Assembly: GCF_003337305.1 (NCBI RefSeq)
Contig: NZ_QPJO01000002.1
Span: 868,001-932,000 of the forward strand
Source of the DNA: Winogradskyella arenosi
GTDB lineage: Bacteria > Bacteroidota > Bacteroidia > Flavobacteriales > Flavobacteriaceae
Direction of reading: 5' to 3'
Length of the DNA: 64,000 nucleotides
The notes below the pieces were generated by a model. That model was not told where the DNA came from, ran no database searches, and worked only from the letters and a program-made list of their open reading frames with translations. The position numbers were made by a program, and so were the translations under genes. This document shows positions 56,301-64,000 of this stretch, one piece after another; position 1 is the stretch's first letter, and each line of letters begins with the position of its first letter.

Positions 56301-56910
56301 CTTGGTCTCCGCTAGCATCTTGCATGTCATAATTACTCATGTCATTTAAAGCAACTAGATACCCATTTGCGGTAAAGCTGGTTCTAGGGCCATGGTAAGC
56401 AGCGATATCGGTTCCGTTCGGGTAAGTGATTGCGGTAGTTCCTTCTACAAGTCCGGTGCCCGATAATCCAGTTCCAGCACCATCATCATAAGCAGAGGAT
56501 GAATTGGCAACTGCAGTAATAAAAGTTGTGGGAGTGTCTATATTTGGTCCTTGGTATACAAACACGGCTTCAGCTGAAGCAGACATGCCTCCAGGGTTAC
56601 CTACAAGGGTTCCGTGAGATAGTGTTGGTGTTCCACTAAGGGCATAGAAGGTCATTACAGTTCCTGCTGGGATGATGGCGCTTCCCGTTTGCCATTCGTA
56701 ATTAGCTTCACCAGAGTTGAATGCGGTTCCGGTCCACTCTTTGTCAGAAAAATAAATAACCGTATTCGCAGGGAGGTCTACAAAAGTGACTAAAGCAAAG
56801 TCGTCATCGCCATCGGCATTAAAAGCGACAAAAGCAAGATCTCCGGTAGCGAGTTGCGCACTTGCTACGCTACAAAAGAAGAAAAATAATAAGCGTAAAT
56901 AATGTTTCAT
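53341..56910 (-). CDS. Large T9SS-secreted protein: LTD, Calx-beta and choice-of-anchor I domains
   Basis: 1189 residues, exported. Signal peptide (about 1-18); a first domain of about 200 residues; a Big-like region; a lamin-tail (LTD) domain near 325-490 with 'LIFTEIMYNAPSDNSDALEFLELYNTTT'; a Calx-beta domain near 500-610 ending 'AGIYILDND'; a choice-of-anchor I beta-propeller (about 620-1100) with 'AANEGDAREYDTFEEEERV'-like blocks; and a C-terminal type A sorting domain from 'PLKFYPNPSKSNDIVYF' that directs type IX secretion. It is probably anchored to the cell surface. Substrate or role is not known for this architecture, though similar propeller proteins occur near phosphatases. Confidence 0.88.
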   Translation of the reverse strand: MKHYLRLLFFFFCSVASAQLATGDLAFVAFNADGDDDFALVTFVDLPANTVIYFSDKEWTGTAFNSGEANYEWQTGSAIIPAGTVMTFYALSGTPTLSHGTLVGNPGGMSASAEAVFVYQGPNIDTPTTFITAVANSSSAYDDGAGTGLSGTGLVEGTTAITYPNGTDIAAYHGPRTSFTANGYLVALNDMSNYDMQDASGDQGIDNITPDVPFNIDAFILATSDTNPPNVAQVTATNQYIVEVSFTETVTSTTAEDLNHYNFSPTVSIDAVTYNSSTHTATITHSGFTVGTAYILSINNLEDASGNTQVTAYVSEALFYNDLSTGLIFTEIMYNAPSDNSDALEFLELYNTTTTPLHLGGITVNDEGNFTFTFPEMTLAPESTVLLATDKMTAEAFYGVSFLDMPQSISNALGNGGEVLEIKNSDGTVISQVEYSDDAPWPTSADGDGPSLELLNHNADFFDGTNWAPANNLVGPSLGDNVFATPGSYTPITMSLPQISFSESTYVIQENGLAIDLTVGLSATPTSLVSVDLNLVSELLTATGLIDFTFTNQTLIFPAYSSTTQSITIPIIDDNLPEMDELFILELSNPSNATLGGTHTAGIYILDNDNSVPSSANALDIEYVSSYMVDAAGSAEIVAHDPVSERLFVLNSVGQKLEIIDFSDINAISTLNAIDLSSYGDPTSVAYKNNIVAIGISKGPLEDGVVLFCTIDGDILATVTAGNLPDMVGFSPDGNQLLVANEGQPNANYSIDPEGSISVIDVTGGLANISQTDVTQLNFNSFDSQINTLKAAGVRVFGPGATVSQDLEPEYITFSTDSQTAYVTLQENNAVAVIDLTTNTITDILPLGLKDHSLTGHSLDASDDTDFIYLSNWPVKGMYMPDAIASYEINGTTYLVTANEGDAREYDTFEEEERVSGLNLDPTIFPNAEFLQLDQNLGRLTATNAHGDLDNDGDFDEIHVFGSRSFSIWNATTGIQVYDSGDDFERITANHPTYGALFNASNSNNNFKNRSDNKGPEPEGVTIAEINGEFYAFITLERVGGFMTYNITNPNSPVFENYSNNRTLGDDEGGDLGPEGIIYVQPEDSPNATGLVIMANEVSSTLSFYALQNNTLGTDNFDIASKPLKFYPNPSKSNDIVYFNKVVSLTLVDLQGREILQKTNTRTLQLPHLKSGTYIVKIHSGESLKLIID

Positions 56911-57064
56911 AATTTAGGTTGTTTTAGTTGAGGTGAAATTATCATCGCAACGTTGCTTTATGATGTGCTTAGTATTATGTCTTTATGAAGAAATTTTTAA
57001 GAATGTTAAGGGAAGGTTTCTTACAGTTTAAGACGTCTGTTGTAATGCTGATAATTTCATTAGG

Positions 57065-57105
57065 TGACATCATGTCATATTTTTTGTCATGGCATAATCA
57101 TTGAC
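57065..57105. promoter_or_regulatory. Candidate regulatory region of dnaK: perfect palindrome and sigma-54-like box
   Basis: TGACATCATGTCA (57065-57077) is a perfect 13-base palindrome. Eight bases further comes TGTCATGGCATAATCATTGAC (57085-57105), in which TGGCA is followed after six bases by TTGA, close to the -24/-12 consensus TGGCA-N6-TTGC with one mismatch. This is about 76-115 bases before the dnaK start. Heat-shock control is a reasonable guess, not shown by sequence alone. Confidence 0.45.
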
Positions 57106-57180
57106 TATTAGTAATCGAGTTTAAAAATTAATAACACTATAATTTCCGTGAAAGCGGAAACCTATTAACAAATACATATT

Positions 57181-59100
57181 ATGAGTAAGATTATTGGAAT
57201 TGATTTAGGTACAACAAACTCTTGCGTTTCTGTGATGGAAGGTAATGAGCCAGTTGTAATCCCAAACGCTGAAGGTAAAAGAACAACCCCTTCAGTTATC
57301 GCTTTCGTTGAAGGTGGAGAAATTAAAGTTGGAGATCCAGCAAAAAGACAAGCAGTAACTAACCCTACAAAAACGGTTTATTCTATTAAACGTTTTATGG
57401 GTAACAAGTACTCTGAGTCTAAAAATGAAGCAGAACGTGTACCATATAAAGTGGTAAAAGGTGACAACGATACACCAAGAGTAGATATCGATGGTCGTTT
57501 ATATACACCTCAAGAATTATCAGCAATGATTCTTCAAAAAATGAAGAAAACGGCTGAAGATTATTTAGGACAAGATGTTTCTGAAGCTGTAATTACAGTA
57601 CCAGCATATTTTAACGATGCGCAAAGACAAGCTACTAAAGAAGCTGGTGAGATTGCAGGTTTAAAAGTGCGTCGTATTATTAACGAGCCTACTGCAGCAG
57701 CTTTAGCTTACGGTATGGACAAAAAGGGTACAGACCAAAAAATCGTAGTATTCGATTTTGGTGGCGGTACGCATGATGTTTCTATTCTAGAATTAGGTGA
57801 TGGTGTCTTTGAAGTATTATCTACAGATGGAGATACACACTTAGGTGGTGATGATGTTGATGAAAGAATCATTGATTGGTTAGCAGAAGAGTTTATTGCT
57901 GATGAAGATATGGACTTACGTAAAGACCCAATGGCTTTACAACGTTTAAAAGAAGCGGCTGAAAAAGCTAAGATTGAATTATCATCTTCTTCTCAGACCG
58001 AAATTAACTTACCATACGTTACAGCTACAGCTAGTGGACCAAAACACTTGGTACGTACATTAACACGTTCTAAATTTGAGCAGTTAATTGACGATTTAAT
58101 CAAACGAACTATTGAGCCATGTGAGTCTGCATTAAAAGCAGCAGGTTTATCTAAATCTGATATCGATGAAATTATCTTAGTTGGTGGTTCTACACGTATT
58201 CCAGCAGTAGTAACAGCAGTAGAGAAATTCTTCGGAAAAACTCCAAGTAAAGGTGTAAACCCTGATGAGGTTGTATCTTTAGGTGCAGGTATCCAAGGTG
58301 GGGTATTAACAGGTGATGTAAAAGACGTTCTTTTATTAGACGTAACACCATTATCTCTTGGTATTGAAACTATGGGTAACGTTATGACGAAATTGATTGA
58401 AGCGAATACAACGATTCCTACTAAGAAATCACAAGTATTCTCAACAGCAGCAGATAACCAGCCTTCAGTAGAGATCCACGTATTACAAGGTGAGCGTGCT
58501 ATGGCAGCAGATAACAAAACAATTGGTCGTTTCCATTTAGATGGTATTCCACCAGCAAGACGAGGAACACCTCAAATTGAAGTAACTTTTGATATTGATG
58601 CTAATGGTATCATCAAAGTTTCTGCGACAGATAAAGCAACAAACAAAACTCAAGATATCCGTATCGAAGCGTCATCAGGATTAACAGAAGAAGAAATCCA
58701 AAAGATGAAGCAAGATGCTGAAGCGAATGCAGAAGCAGATGCTAAAGCAGCAGAAAACGCTAAGAAATTAAACGAAGCGGATTCTATGATTTTCCAAACT
58801 GAAAGTCAGTTGAAAGAATTTGGTGATAAATTATCTGATGATAAGAAACAACCAATTGAAGCAGCGCTTGAAGAATTGAAAAAAGCATACGAAACTAAGG
58901 ATATCGCTGTTATTGAGCCTGCTTTAGAGAAAATCAATGAAGCATGGAAAGTTGCTAGTGAAGAAATGTACAAAGCGCAGGCTGAAGCTCAAGGTGGTGC
59001 CCCAGAAGGTGGACCAACGGATGCAGGTGCTGGTGCTCAAGGACAAGCTGCTGATGACAGTAGTGATGTTGAAGATGTAGATTTCGAAGAAGTGAAGTAA
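57181..59100 (+). CDS. dnaK: Molecular chaperone DnaK (Hsp70)
   Basis: 639 residues. ATPase domain (about 1-385) with '[17 protein letters not shown]', '[12 protein letters not shown]', '[19 protein letters not shown]' (His for Phe is common in flavobacterial DnaK) and '[11 protein letters not shown]'; substrate-binding domain (about 390-510); helical lid; and an acidic, Gly/Ala-rich tail ending in DVDFEEVK. It works with GrpE and DnaJ, which are not adjacent. Two palindromic hairpins follow the gene. The upstream region holds a palindrome that may control heat shock. Confidence 0.99.
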   Translation: MSKIIGIDLGTTNSCVSVMEGNEPVVIPNAEGKRTTPSVIAFVEGGEIKVGDPAKRQAVTNPTKTVYSIKRFMGNKYSESKNEAERVPYKVVKGDNDTPRVDIDGRLYTPQELSAMILQKMKKTAEDYLGQDVSEAVITVPAYFNDAQRQATKEAGEIAGLKVRRIINEPTAAALAYGMDKKGTDQKIVVFDFGGGTHDVSILELGDGVFEVLSTDGDTHLGGDDVDERIIDWLAEEFIADEDMDLRKDPMALQRLKEAAEKAKIELSSSSQTEINLPYVTATASGPKHLVRTLTRSKFEQLIDDLIKRTIEPCESALKAAGLSKSDIDEIILVGGSTRIPAVVTAVEKFFGKTPSKGVNPDEVVSLGAGIQGGVLTGDVKDVLLLDVTPLSLGIETMGNVMTKLIEANTTIPTKKSQVFSTAADNQPSVEIHVLQGERAMAADNKTIGRFHLDGIPPARRGTPQIEVTFDIDANGIIKVSATDKATNKTQDIRIEASSGLTEEEIQKMKQDAEANAEADAKAAENAKKLNEADSMIFQTESQLKEFGDKLSDDKKQPIEAALEELKKAYETKDIAVIEPALEKINEAWKVASEEMYKAQAEAQGGAPEGGPTDAGAGAQGQAADDSSDVEDVDFEEVK

Positions 59101-59110
59101 GCAGAGAACT

Positions 59111-59135
59111 AGCTTTCGCTTTTTTTGCGAAAGCT
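59111..59135. other. Perfect hairpin after dnaK
   Basis: AGCTTTCGC (59111-59119), seven T residues, GCGAAAGCT (59127-59135). It lacks the usual T run after the stem, so it is more likely an mRNA end-stabilising or regulatory hairpin than a simple terminator. Confidence 0.5.
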
Positions 59136-59229
59136 GTGTGAATCGCTTATGCCAACGCCGTTGAGCATCTCATTTAACACAAAACCTTAAAGTTGGAAAC
59201 ATGAAAATGTGGAAGACTATTGAGATAAT

Positions 59230-59264
59230 AAAAAACGTAATCATTAATTTGATTATGTTTTTTT
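59230..59264. terminator. Bidirectional terminator after dnaK
   Basis: AAAAAACGTAATCA (59230-59243), loop TTAATT, TGATTATGTTTTTTT (59250-59264), one G-T pair. It ends the dnaK unit. A small open frame (59201-59308, 35 codons, MKMWKTIEIIKNVIIN) spans this hairpin and is probably an accident of its sequence. Confidence 0.6.
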
Positions 59265-59386
59265 TGTTTCCAATAGTTTTATTTTATCTCTCATCCAACC
59301 CTTTTTAATTTGAAAGCGTTTTTATTAATAGTACACCAAATTAGCGTGCTTAAATAGAACTTAATAACAAATTAAAAACATTTATT

Positions 59387-59902
59387 ATGAAAAAAGTAAT
59401 CTACCTTTTAATTTTAGTCTTAACATTTAATGTCAACTTAGTTACTGCTCAAGATATAAATGCAGATACATCAAAATTTTCAATTGGGTTTACATTAAGT
59501 GAACAGTTTGTAGGGAAAGACTCAGGAGAAAATATAGAAGGCAGTTTTGGCTATGCGATAAACACTAATATGAGCTTATATTTAACGGCTGCCAATGCAA
59601 CTATGAGAAGTAATACTTTAGATATCAACTATAATTTAGATAAGTACGCCGTTCAAGTGGCTTATGATTTTTTAAAATCTGAAAACACAAAACTCGAATC
59701 CATATTTGGACTTTCATACCTTAGCTTTGATGATGAGATCCTTGAAGATGATAATAATGGACTTGGAGTAGATTTAGGCGTACAAACCACCTTTAATTCC
59801 GGTGGAAGTTTTAATTATGGTTTACGAATTGTGTCAACATACAGTAGTTTTTCACCAGGTGGAATTCTAAATGCAGGAATCAACTTTACTTATAGAATAT
59901 AA
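59387..59902 (+). CDS. Small outer-membrane beta-barrel-like protein
   Basis: 171 residues. Signal peptide (about 1-21, ending TAQ), then alternating beta strands with aromatic girdle residues (for example 'YAINTNMSLYLTAANATMRS', 'YAVQVAYDFLKSE') and a C-terminal strand ending in a tyrosine-arginine-isoleucine, typical of eight-stranded outer-membrane barrels (OmpX/OmpA-like). It precedes the ECF sigma factor group by 57 bases, and may be an outer-membrane stress-response product. Not a named family. Confidence 0.75.
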   Translation: MKKVIYLLILVLTFNVNLVTAQDINADTSKFSIGFTLSEQFVGKDSGENIEGSFGYAINTNMSLYLTAANATMRSNTLDINYNLDKYAVQVAYDFLKSENTKLESIFGLSYLSFDDEILEDDNNGLGVDLGVQTTFNSGGSFNYGLRIVSTYSSFSPGGILNAGINFTYRI

Positions 59903-59959
59903 AAACACTTTGTAAAATAGTCATTTGTAAACAACTTTACTAAATTACATGTTTAAACC

Positions 59960-60526
59960 ATGTCAAAATTAGTATCTATAAATCAAGACGTCAGTGAGTT
60001 GGTTAGATTAGCGCAAGAATCTAATCAAAAAGCACAGCTGGCGCTATATGATACGTTTTCGGGTAAGATGCTTGGTATTTGTAGACAATACATTAAAGAT
60101 TTACAATTTGCAGAAGATGTTATGATCACCGCATTTTACAAAGCATTTCAAAATATATCCAAATATGAGCCATATGGTAGTTTTGAAGGTTGGTTAAGAC
60201 GTATTATGGTACGTGAGTGTATCTCATACCTGCGTATTCAGAAAAATAAATTTAATGGGGTTGAAATTAGCGATTACTATTTTAGGCAGTCAGCACCTAC
60301 CACAGATTATTCCACTTCCGAACTCATTCAAATGGCCATAGACCAACTTCCAATAGGCTGTAAAACCATATTTAATCTTTATGTGATTGAAGGCTATAAG
60401 CATCGTGAAATAGCGGAATTATTAAACGTTAGTATTGGGACCTCAAAGTCACAACTAGCTCATGCTAAAAAGCTTTTAAAAGATAGTCTTTCACAGTTAA
60501 ATTTAAAAGACAATGGAACTAGATAA
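59960..60526 (+). CDS. ECF RNA polymerase sigma factor
   Basis: 188 residues. Region 2 (about 15-85, 'FAEDVMITAFYKAFQNISKYEPYGSFEGWLRRIMVRECISYLR') and region 4 (about 120-175, 'LIQMAIDQLPIGCKTIFNLYVIEGYKHREIAELLNVSIGTSKSQLAHAKKLLKD') are standard for extracytoplasmic-function sigma factors. It overlaps the next gene by 14 bases. The group probably controls envelope genes; the target is not visible here. Confidence 0.95.
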   Translation: MSKLVSINQDVSELVRLAQESNQKAQLALYDTFSGKMLGICRQYIKDLQFAEDVMITAFYKAFQNISKYEPYGSFEGWLRRIMVRECISYLRIQKNKFNGVEISDYYFRQSAPTTDYSTSELIQMAIDQLPIGCKTIFNLYVIEGYKHREIAELLNVSIGTSKSQLAHAKKLLKDSLSQLNLKDNGTR

Positions 60527-61283
60527 TATCGAAAAATTAATTCAGGATAACTTTGAGTCACGAGAGATTAAACCATCTCTAGAAGCTAAGGAACGCTTAA
60601 TTATAGCTCTAAATACGAACCTCAAAAAGAAGAAAAAAATGTGGTTACATTATGCCGTAGCTGCTTCATTATTATTAGGTTTATTGTTAACAGGAAGTCA
60701 ATTTCTATTAAATACAGAAAATCCTGTTGAGCCCTTAAGAAGCGGAACTAATTTAAAAATAGTAGAAGAGACAAGGGGTGAGGATAATGATGTTAGTGAG
60801 TCTCATATTGTAACTAACGCTATTGATACAGTAAAGAAAGTAGATTTAGAGCCTGTAACAACAACAGTAAACGTACGTAGGTCAAAGTCTATGGCTAAAG
60901 TCCTGAAACATCAACCGGTGACAGAAGAATTACCTGTAAAAACAAGCTCAGAAAGTCAGCCAAATGAGCATACTAACCTACAAAATGAAAACTTAGTAAA
61001 GGTAGAGTCAAATGAATCGCAATCAAAAATGAATAGTCAAGAGTCTTTTCAATATATTACGGCAGACCAACTTTTGCAGATTGCTACAACAGATAATACC
61101 ATCGAGCTTCGTAAAAGTAAAACAAAGGATTCTAAAAATTACTTAGAATCTGATGTGCTTTTAGTGGAAATGGAGAAGGAGTTGTTCTATGAAAAAAACA
61201 AAAGTATTTTTAAAAAAGCAGCTAAGCAACTTAAAGAGCTAAAGGAGGCTGTAGCTGATAGAAATTACGAGCATAAACATTAA
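60513..61283 (+). CDS. Putative anti-sigma factor, single-pass membrane protein
   Basis: 256 residues, starting inside the sigma gene (14-base overlap). A short N-terminal helical region (about 1-40, 'IEKLIQDNFESREIKPSLEAKERLIIALN') precedes one membrane helix (about 45-65, 'HYAVAASLLLGLLLTGSQFLL'), then a polar periplasmic region rich in Glu, Ser and Thr. This is the usual architecture of an anti-sigma factor, with the N-terminal cytoplasmic part binding the sigma factor. The ZAS zinc motif is not evident, so the assignment rests on position and topology. Confidence 0.75.
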   Translation: MELDNIEKLIQDNFESREIKPSLEAKERLIIALNTNLKKKKKMWLHYAVAASLLLGLLLTGSQFLLNTENPVEPLRSGTNLKIVEETRGEDNDVSESHIVTNAIDTVKKVDLEPVTTTVNVRRSKSMAKVLKHQPVTEELPVKTSSESQPNEHTNLQNENLVKVESNESQSKMNSQESFQYITADQLLQIATTDNTIELRKSKTKDSKNYLESDVLLVEMEKELFYEKNKSIFKKAAKQLKELKEAVADRNYEHKH

Positions 61284-61303
61284 CTATTTACAACTTTAAT
61301 ACT

Positions 61304-62365
61304 ATGAAACAGATACTATTATTAAGTGTTATATTATTTTATTCTTCTTGTGTAATTGCACAAACTAACACTTTTGAGGCTCAAGCCGCAATTATTGCGT
61401 CTAAAATTGATTCAATTACAAGCACTGAAAAAAGCGCTTTAAAGAAAGCACTTAAAAAGCTCGACAAAAAAGTTGAACAAAACGAAATGACTTCAGAAAC
61501 GGCTGAAATTGAAAAAAAGAAATTAGCCAATTATTATGCAAAACGGATTAATGAGGCTGTACATAACGAAGAGCAAAACCTACAAACTTTAATTAGAAAT
61601 AAAGTGAGTGGTAAACTAGAGTTAAATGAGGATGAAAATGAGGAGGATACTGCATTTATTACGGTTTTTGAAGACGAAAATTTTTATAAAGACTCTATTA
61701 GTGGATTAAAAATTGAAAAACGATTTACAACTCAATTTGTTTTAGCTTTTGGAGTAAACAAAATATTAAACGACGATAGTGGTTATTATGGAGACGGGTT
61801 TAAATCTAATATTTTAGGGAATAGTGAGTTGGGATTTACGTTTAAATATAGATTTAAAGAAGAATCTAATTTCTTGAATTTAAAATTCGGACTCTCCATG
61901 ATGGTAGAGGATATTAGACCAAAAGAAGATAATGACATATTAGTTCAAAATGGAGACGAAACTACACTTCAAGATATTGGGTTTGATCTAAAAAGATCAA
62001 GGTTAGATAACATCTCTATTGGACTTCCTGTGCATATGGAATTGGATTTTTCAAAACCCCAATACCATAGTAAAACAGAGCAAACTTATTTGCGTTCGCA
62101 GCGTGGTTTTAGACTTGGGCTTGGTGGTTTTTTCGCTGTTAGAGTTCATACGTCTCAATTCATTAAATACGAGGAAAATGGAAGTAAATTTAAGTTAACA
62201 GAAACTGATAATTTGAATATAAATACGTTGAGTTTTGGACCAAGTGCTTATATTGGGTATAGCGCTGTAAGTCTATATGCTAAATATAATTTAAACCCTG
62301 TATTTAAAAATAATCCTGAGGATATCAATATTCTTTCTGTTGGGTTACGATTTGATATTAATTAG
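61304..62365 (+). CDS. Secreted or outer-membrane beta-barrel-like protein, unknown function
   Basis: 353 residues with a signal peptide (about 1-18, ending IAQ). Residues 20-105 form a charged helical region ('KKALKKLDKKVEQNEMTSETAEIEKKKLANYYAKR'), then a C-terminal half of beta strands with aromatic residues ('FTFKYRFKEESNFLNLKFGLSMM', 'GPSAYIGYSAVSLYAKYN') typical of an outer-membrane barrel. It follows the anti-sigma gene by 20 bases, suggesting co-expression. No named family recognised. Confidence 0.75.
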   Translation: MKQILLLSVILFYSSCVIAQTNTFEAQAAIIASKIDSITSTEKSALKKALKKLDKKVEQNEMTSETAEIEKKKLANYYAKRINEAVHNEEQNLQTLIRNKVSGKLELNEDENEEDTAFITVFEDENFYKDSISGLKIEKRFTTQFVLAFGVNKILNDDSGYYGDGFKSNILGNSELGFTFKYRFKEESNFLNLKFGLSMMVEDIRPKEDNDILVQNGDETTLQDIGFDLKRSRLDNISIGLPVHMELDFSKPQYHSKTEQTYLRSQRGFRLGLGGFFAVRVHTSQFIKYEENGSKFKLTETDNLNINTLSFGPSAYIGYSAVSLYAKYNLNPVFKNNPEDINILSVGLRFDIN

Positions 62366-62468
62366 CCATTTTAAAAATGAGTTTAAATCGTAAAGCAGAT
62401 GGTATAAAAAAATAGAAGATTAAGTAATTTAGGTTTAGTTTCGTACTTTCGAAGCCTAAAATATAAGA

Positions 62469-63698
62469 ATGTCTTTTTCAGATCATATCCACTCTAATTA
62501 CACACCAAAACGATTAGCCGTAAAGCTTAATGCCAAAGGCGAACAATTCGTTGTTAAAGGGCATCCTTGGGTGTTTTCCAACAGTATAGTAAAAATAAAT
62601 GACAATGCTGAAACGGGTGATTTAGCTATTATTTTCAGTAAGAATAAAAATAAAGTCGTTGGATTGGGACTGTATGATAATGCATCTCCGATTCGCATTA
62701 AAATGATTCATAATGGCGAAAAGAAAGTGCAGATTAATACTGAGTTTTTTCAACATAAAATTACATTAGCTTTTGAGAAACGTAGAGAATTACTGCAAAC
62801 TAACACCAACAGTTACCGCCTGTTATTTGGCGAAAATGATGGTTTTCCTGGATTAATTGCCGACGTTTATGATACGGTACTTGTGGTAAAACTATACTCT
62901 GAAATATGGCTTCCGTATTTAGCACCTATTTTAGAAAGTTTACAACAGATATCTGACGCTAAAACGGTGATTATGCGCTTAAGTAGAGGGCTTCAAAATA
63001 GTGATAAGCACAATTTTAAAGATGGCGACGTCATCTACGGTGTTTTAAAGGATGAGGTGGTACAATTTATAGAGCACGATGTTAAGTTTTCGGCTAATGT
63101 TATTAAAGGTCATAAAACGGGATACTTTCTAGATCACAGAGCAAATCGTTATCGTGTAGGTGAAATGAGTAAAGGAAAAACGGTTTTAGATGTGTTTTCT
63201 TATGCCGGTGGTTTTTCGGTACATGCTTTAGCCAAAGGCGCTAGCGAAGTCACAAGTTTAGACATTAGTAAGCAAGCCTTAGATATGGCGCGTGAAAACG
63301 GAAAATTAAATGCCTATTCAGGGAAACATAAAACCATTTCAGGAGATGCTTTTGAGGAAATGAAAGGCTTAATCGCTAAGGGTAAAACCTATGATGTAGT
63401 GGTTATTGATCCACCTAGTTTTGCCAAACAACAATCTGAAATAGATTTAGCCAAAAAGAAATATGCCCAATTAGCGAGCTTAGGGGAACAACTAACGGCT
63501 AAGAATGGTCTTTTGGTACTGGCATCTTGTTCTTCAAGAGTATTAGCGCAGGCTTTTTTCGATTTAAATGCTCAAGTTTTAAATGCGCAATCGCGACTGT
63601 TTGAAACTGAACTTAAAACAAAACACGATAGTGATCATCCTATAGCATTTCCGGAAGGGGCTTATCTAAAGTGTGGCTATTATCGGTTTTTAGAGTAA
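62469..63698 (+). CDS. 23S rRNA methyltransferase, RlmI/RlmK-like, with PUA domain
   Basis: 409 residues. N-terminal PUA-like domain ('QFVVKGHPWVFSNSI'), an RFM linker ('YRLLFGENDGFPGLIADVYD'), and a class I SAM-dependent methyltransferase domain with 'VLDVFSYAGGFSVHALAKGA' (motif I) and 'VVIDPPSFAKQQ' (motif IV) and a late 'SCSSR'. This matches the RlmI family that methylates a cytosine of 23S rRNA; the exact position is not predictable. Single gene. Confidence 0.93.
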   Translation: MSFSDHIHSNYTPKRLAVKLNAKGEQFVVKGHPWVFSNSIVKINDNAETGDLAIIFSKNKNKVVGLGLYDNASPIRIKMIHNGEKKVQINTEFFQHKITLAFEKRRELLQTNTNSYRLLFGENDGFPGLIADVYDTVLVVKLYSEIWLPYLAPILESLQQISDAKTVIMRLSRGLQNSDKHNFKDGDVIYGVLKDEVVQFIEHDVKFSANVIKGHKTGYFLDHRANRYRVGEMSKGKTVLDVFSYAGGFSVHALAKGASEVTSLDISKQALDMARENGKLNAYSGKHKTISGDAFEEMKGLIAKGKTYDVVVIDPPSFAKQQSEIDLAKKKYAQLASLGEQLTAKNGLLVLASCSSRVLAQAFFDLNAQVLNAQSRLFETELKTKHDSDHPIAFPEGAYLKCGYYRFLE

Positions 63699-63857
63699 TA
63701 ATGGATGACCATAGCGCCTAATCTTTATTAAAGGGGCTTGTCTTTGTTTTATGTGATTTCATGCTTTTTTTAGGGAGAATATTGCTGTTTTGAAAACATT
63801 TTATAGCTTTTGAAGCATAATTCGTATTTTGTACTATGCGTGCATAATAAAATAAAT

Positions 63858-63865
63858 TATATTTG
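63858..63865 (+). promoter_or_regulatory. -7 promoter box for the downstream gene
   Basis: TATATTTG fits TAnnTTTG and lies 14 bases before the ATG at 63880, giving a very short leader. No convincing -33 box at the proper spacing (TTTTG occurs at about 26 bases, too far). Confidence 0.5.
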
Positions 63866-63879
63866 TGAGACTAAAAGTA

Positions 63880-64000
63880 ATGCATATGCAATCGGAACTT
63901 ACTAAAATTCTCAACATAAAATATCCAATTATTCAGGCTCCAATGTTTCTAGTCTCTAACGTGGCTATGGTTCGTGAAGCTATGAAAGCTGGTATTGCCG
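63880..64000 (+). CDS. Nitronate monooxygenase (2-nitropropane dioxygenase) family, start only
   Basis: The frame opens at ATG 63880 (a second ATG at 63886) and runs off the window end, about 40 residues visible. The pattern 'LTKILNIKYPIIQAPMFLVSN' followed by 'AMVREAMKAGIA' is the FMN-binding barrel start of the nitronate monooxygenase family, which oxidises alkyl nitronates. The start follows a TATATTTG box. The rest of the gene lies outside. Confidence 0.75.
   Translation, partial: MHMQSELTKILNIKYPIIQAPMFLVSNVAMVREAMKAGIA

Noticed and set aside
57721..57800. His in place of Phe in the DnaK GGGTxD motif
   Set aside because: Common in flavobacterial DnaK as far as I recall, so not a defect.
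57993..58517. 174-codon open frame antisense to dnaK
   Set aside because: A shadow of strongly biased dnaK codons; no promoter or family match.
59201..59308. 35-codon open frame with a hydrophobic segment after dnaK
   Set aside because: It spans a palindromic terminator hairpin (59230-59264), so the apparent peptide is better explained by that structure.

Overview
The window is about 64 kb of low-GC DNA from a member of the Flavobacteriia (Bacteroidota). Direct signs are promoter boxes of the TAnnTTTG type, A-rich leaders instead of Shine-Dalgarno sequences, several lipoprotein and T9SS-type secreted proteins, a CAL67264-type small membrane protein, and flavobacterial versions of DnaK, EttA and TamB. 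No tRNA, rRNA, CRISPR array, transposase, integrase or prophage gene was seen.

Layout. 1-6164: the start of a small exported protein (cut by the window edge), tsaD, and divergently the very large tamB-like gene. 6320-9925: central carbon genes (pfkA, gap, then after a terminator a BadF-type sugar kinase and mgsA) and a small membrane protein. 9961-15963: an acyl-CoA carboxylase beta subunit, an FMN reductase, a small membrane protein, ettA and a metallo-hydrolase lipoprotein. 16131-25502: a one-strand unit of poorly described genes (long coiled-coil protein, two soluble proteins of unknown function, a classic-type AAA ATPase, a Nudix hydrolase, two membrane proteins) ending in a strong terminator. 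It is the best candidate here for an undescribed system. 25566-38631: mainly housekeeping genes (DEAD-box helicase, aldose epimerase, pabB, tilS, adenine deaminase, S15-type hydrolase, YheT-type hydrolase, YifB/ComM). 38719-43381: a DUF2891 lipoprotein, an Nramp-like transporter lacking the usual metal ligands, and pxpABC (5-oxoprolinase), tightly packed as one operon.

43464-51113 is patchier: an orphan histidine kinase behind two unknown genes, a DinB-family gene flanked by a cruciform repeat, rluA-type synthase and panB, then a run of small unknown genes containing a frameshifted lipoprotein gene, a gene with an apparently lost start codon and a 3' fragment of a vanished gene. 51114-64000: sdaA, a lipoprotein, a 1189-residue secreted multidomain protein, dnaK with a candidate regulatory palindrome, an ECF sigma/anti-sigma/outer-membrane protein group, an rRNA methyltransferase, and the start of a nitronate monooxygenase gene.

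Three intergenic elements fold into nested inverted repeats (17486-17587, 35797-35924, 45975-46103). They look like dispersed, non-coding or MITE-like repeats, and one supplies the last codons of a neighbouring gene. Identifications are from reading the sequence and family knowledge; no database search was possible.
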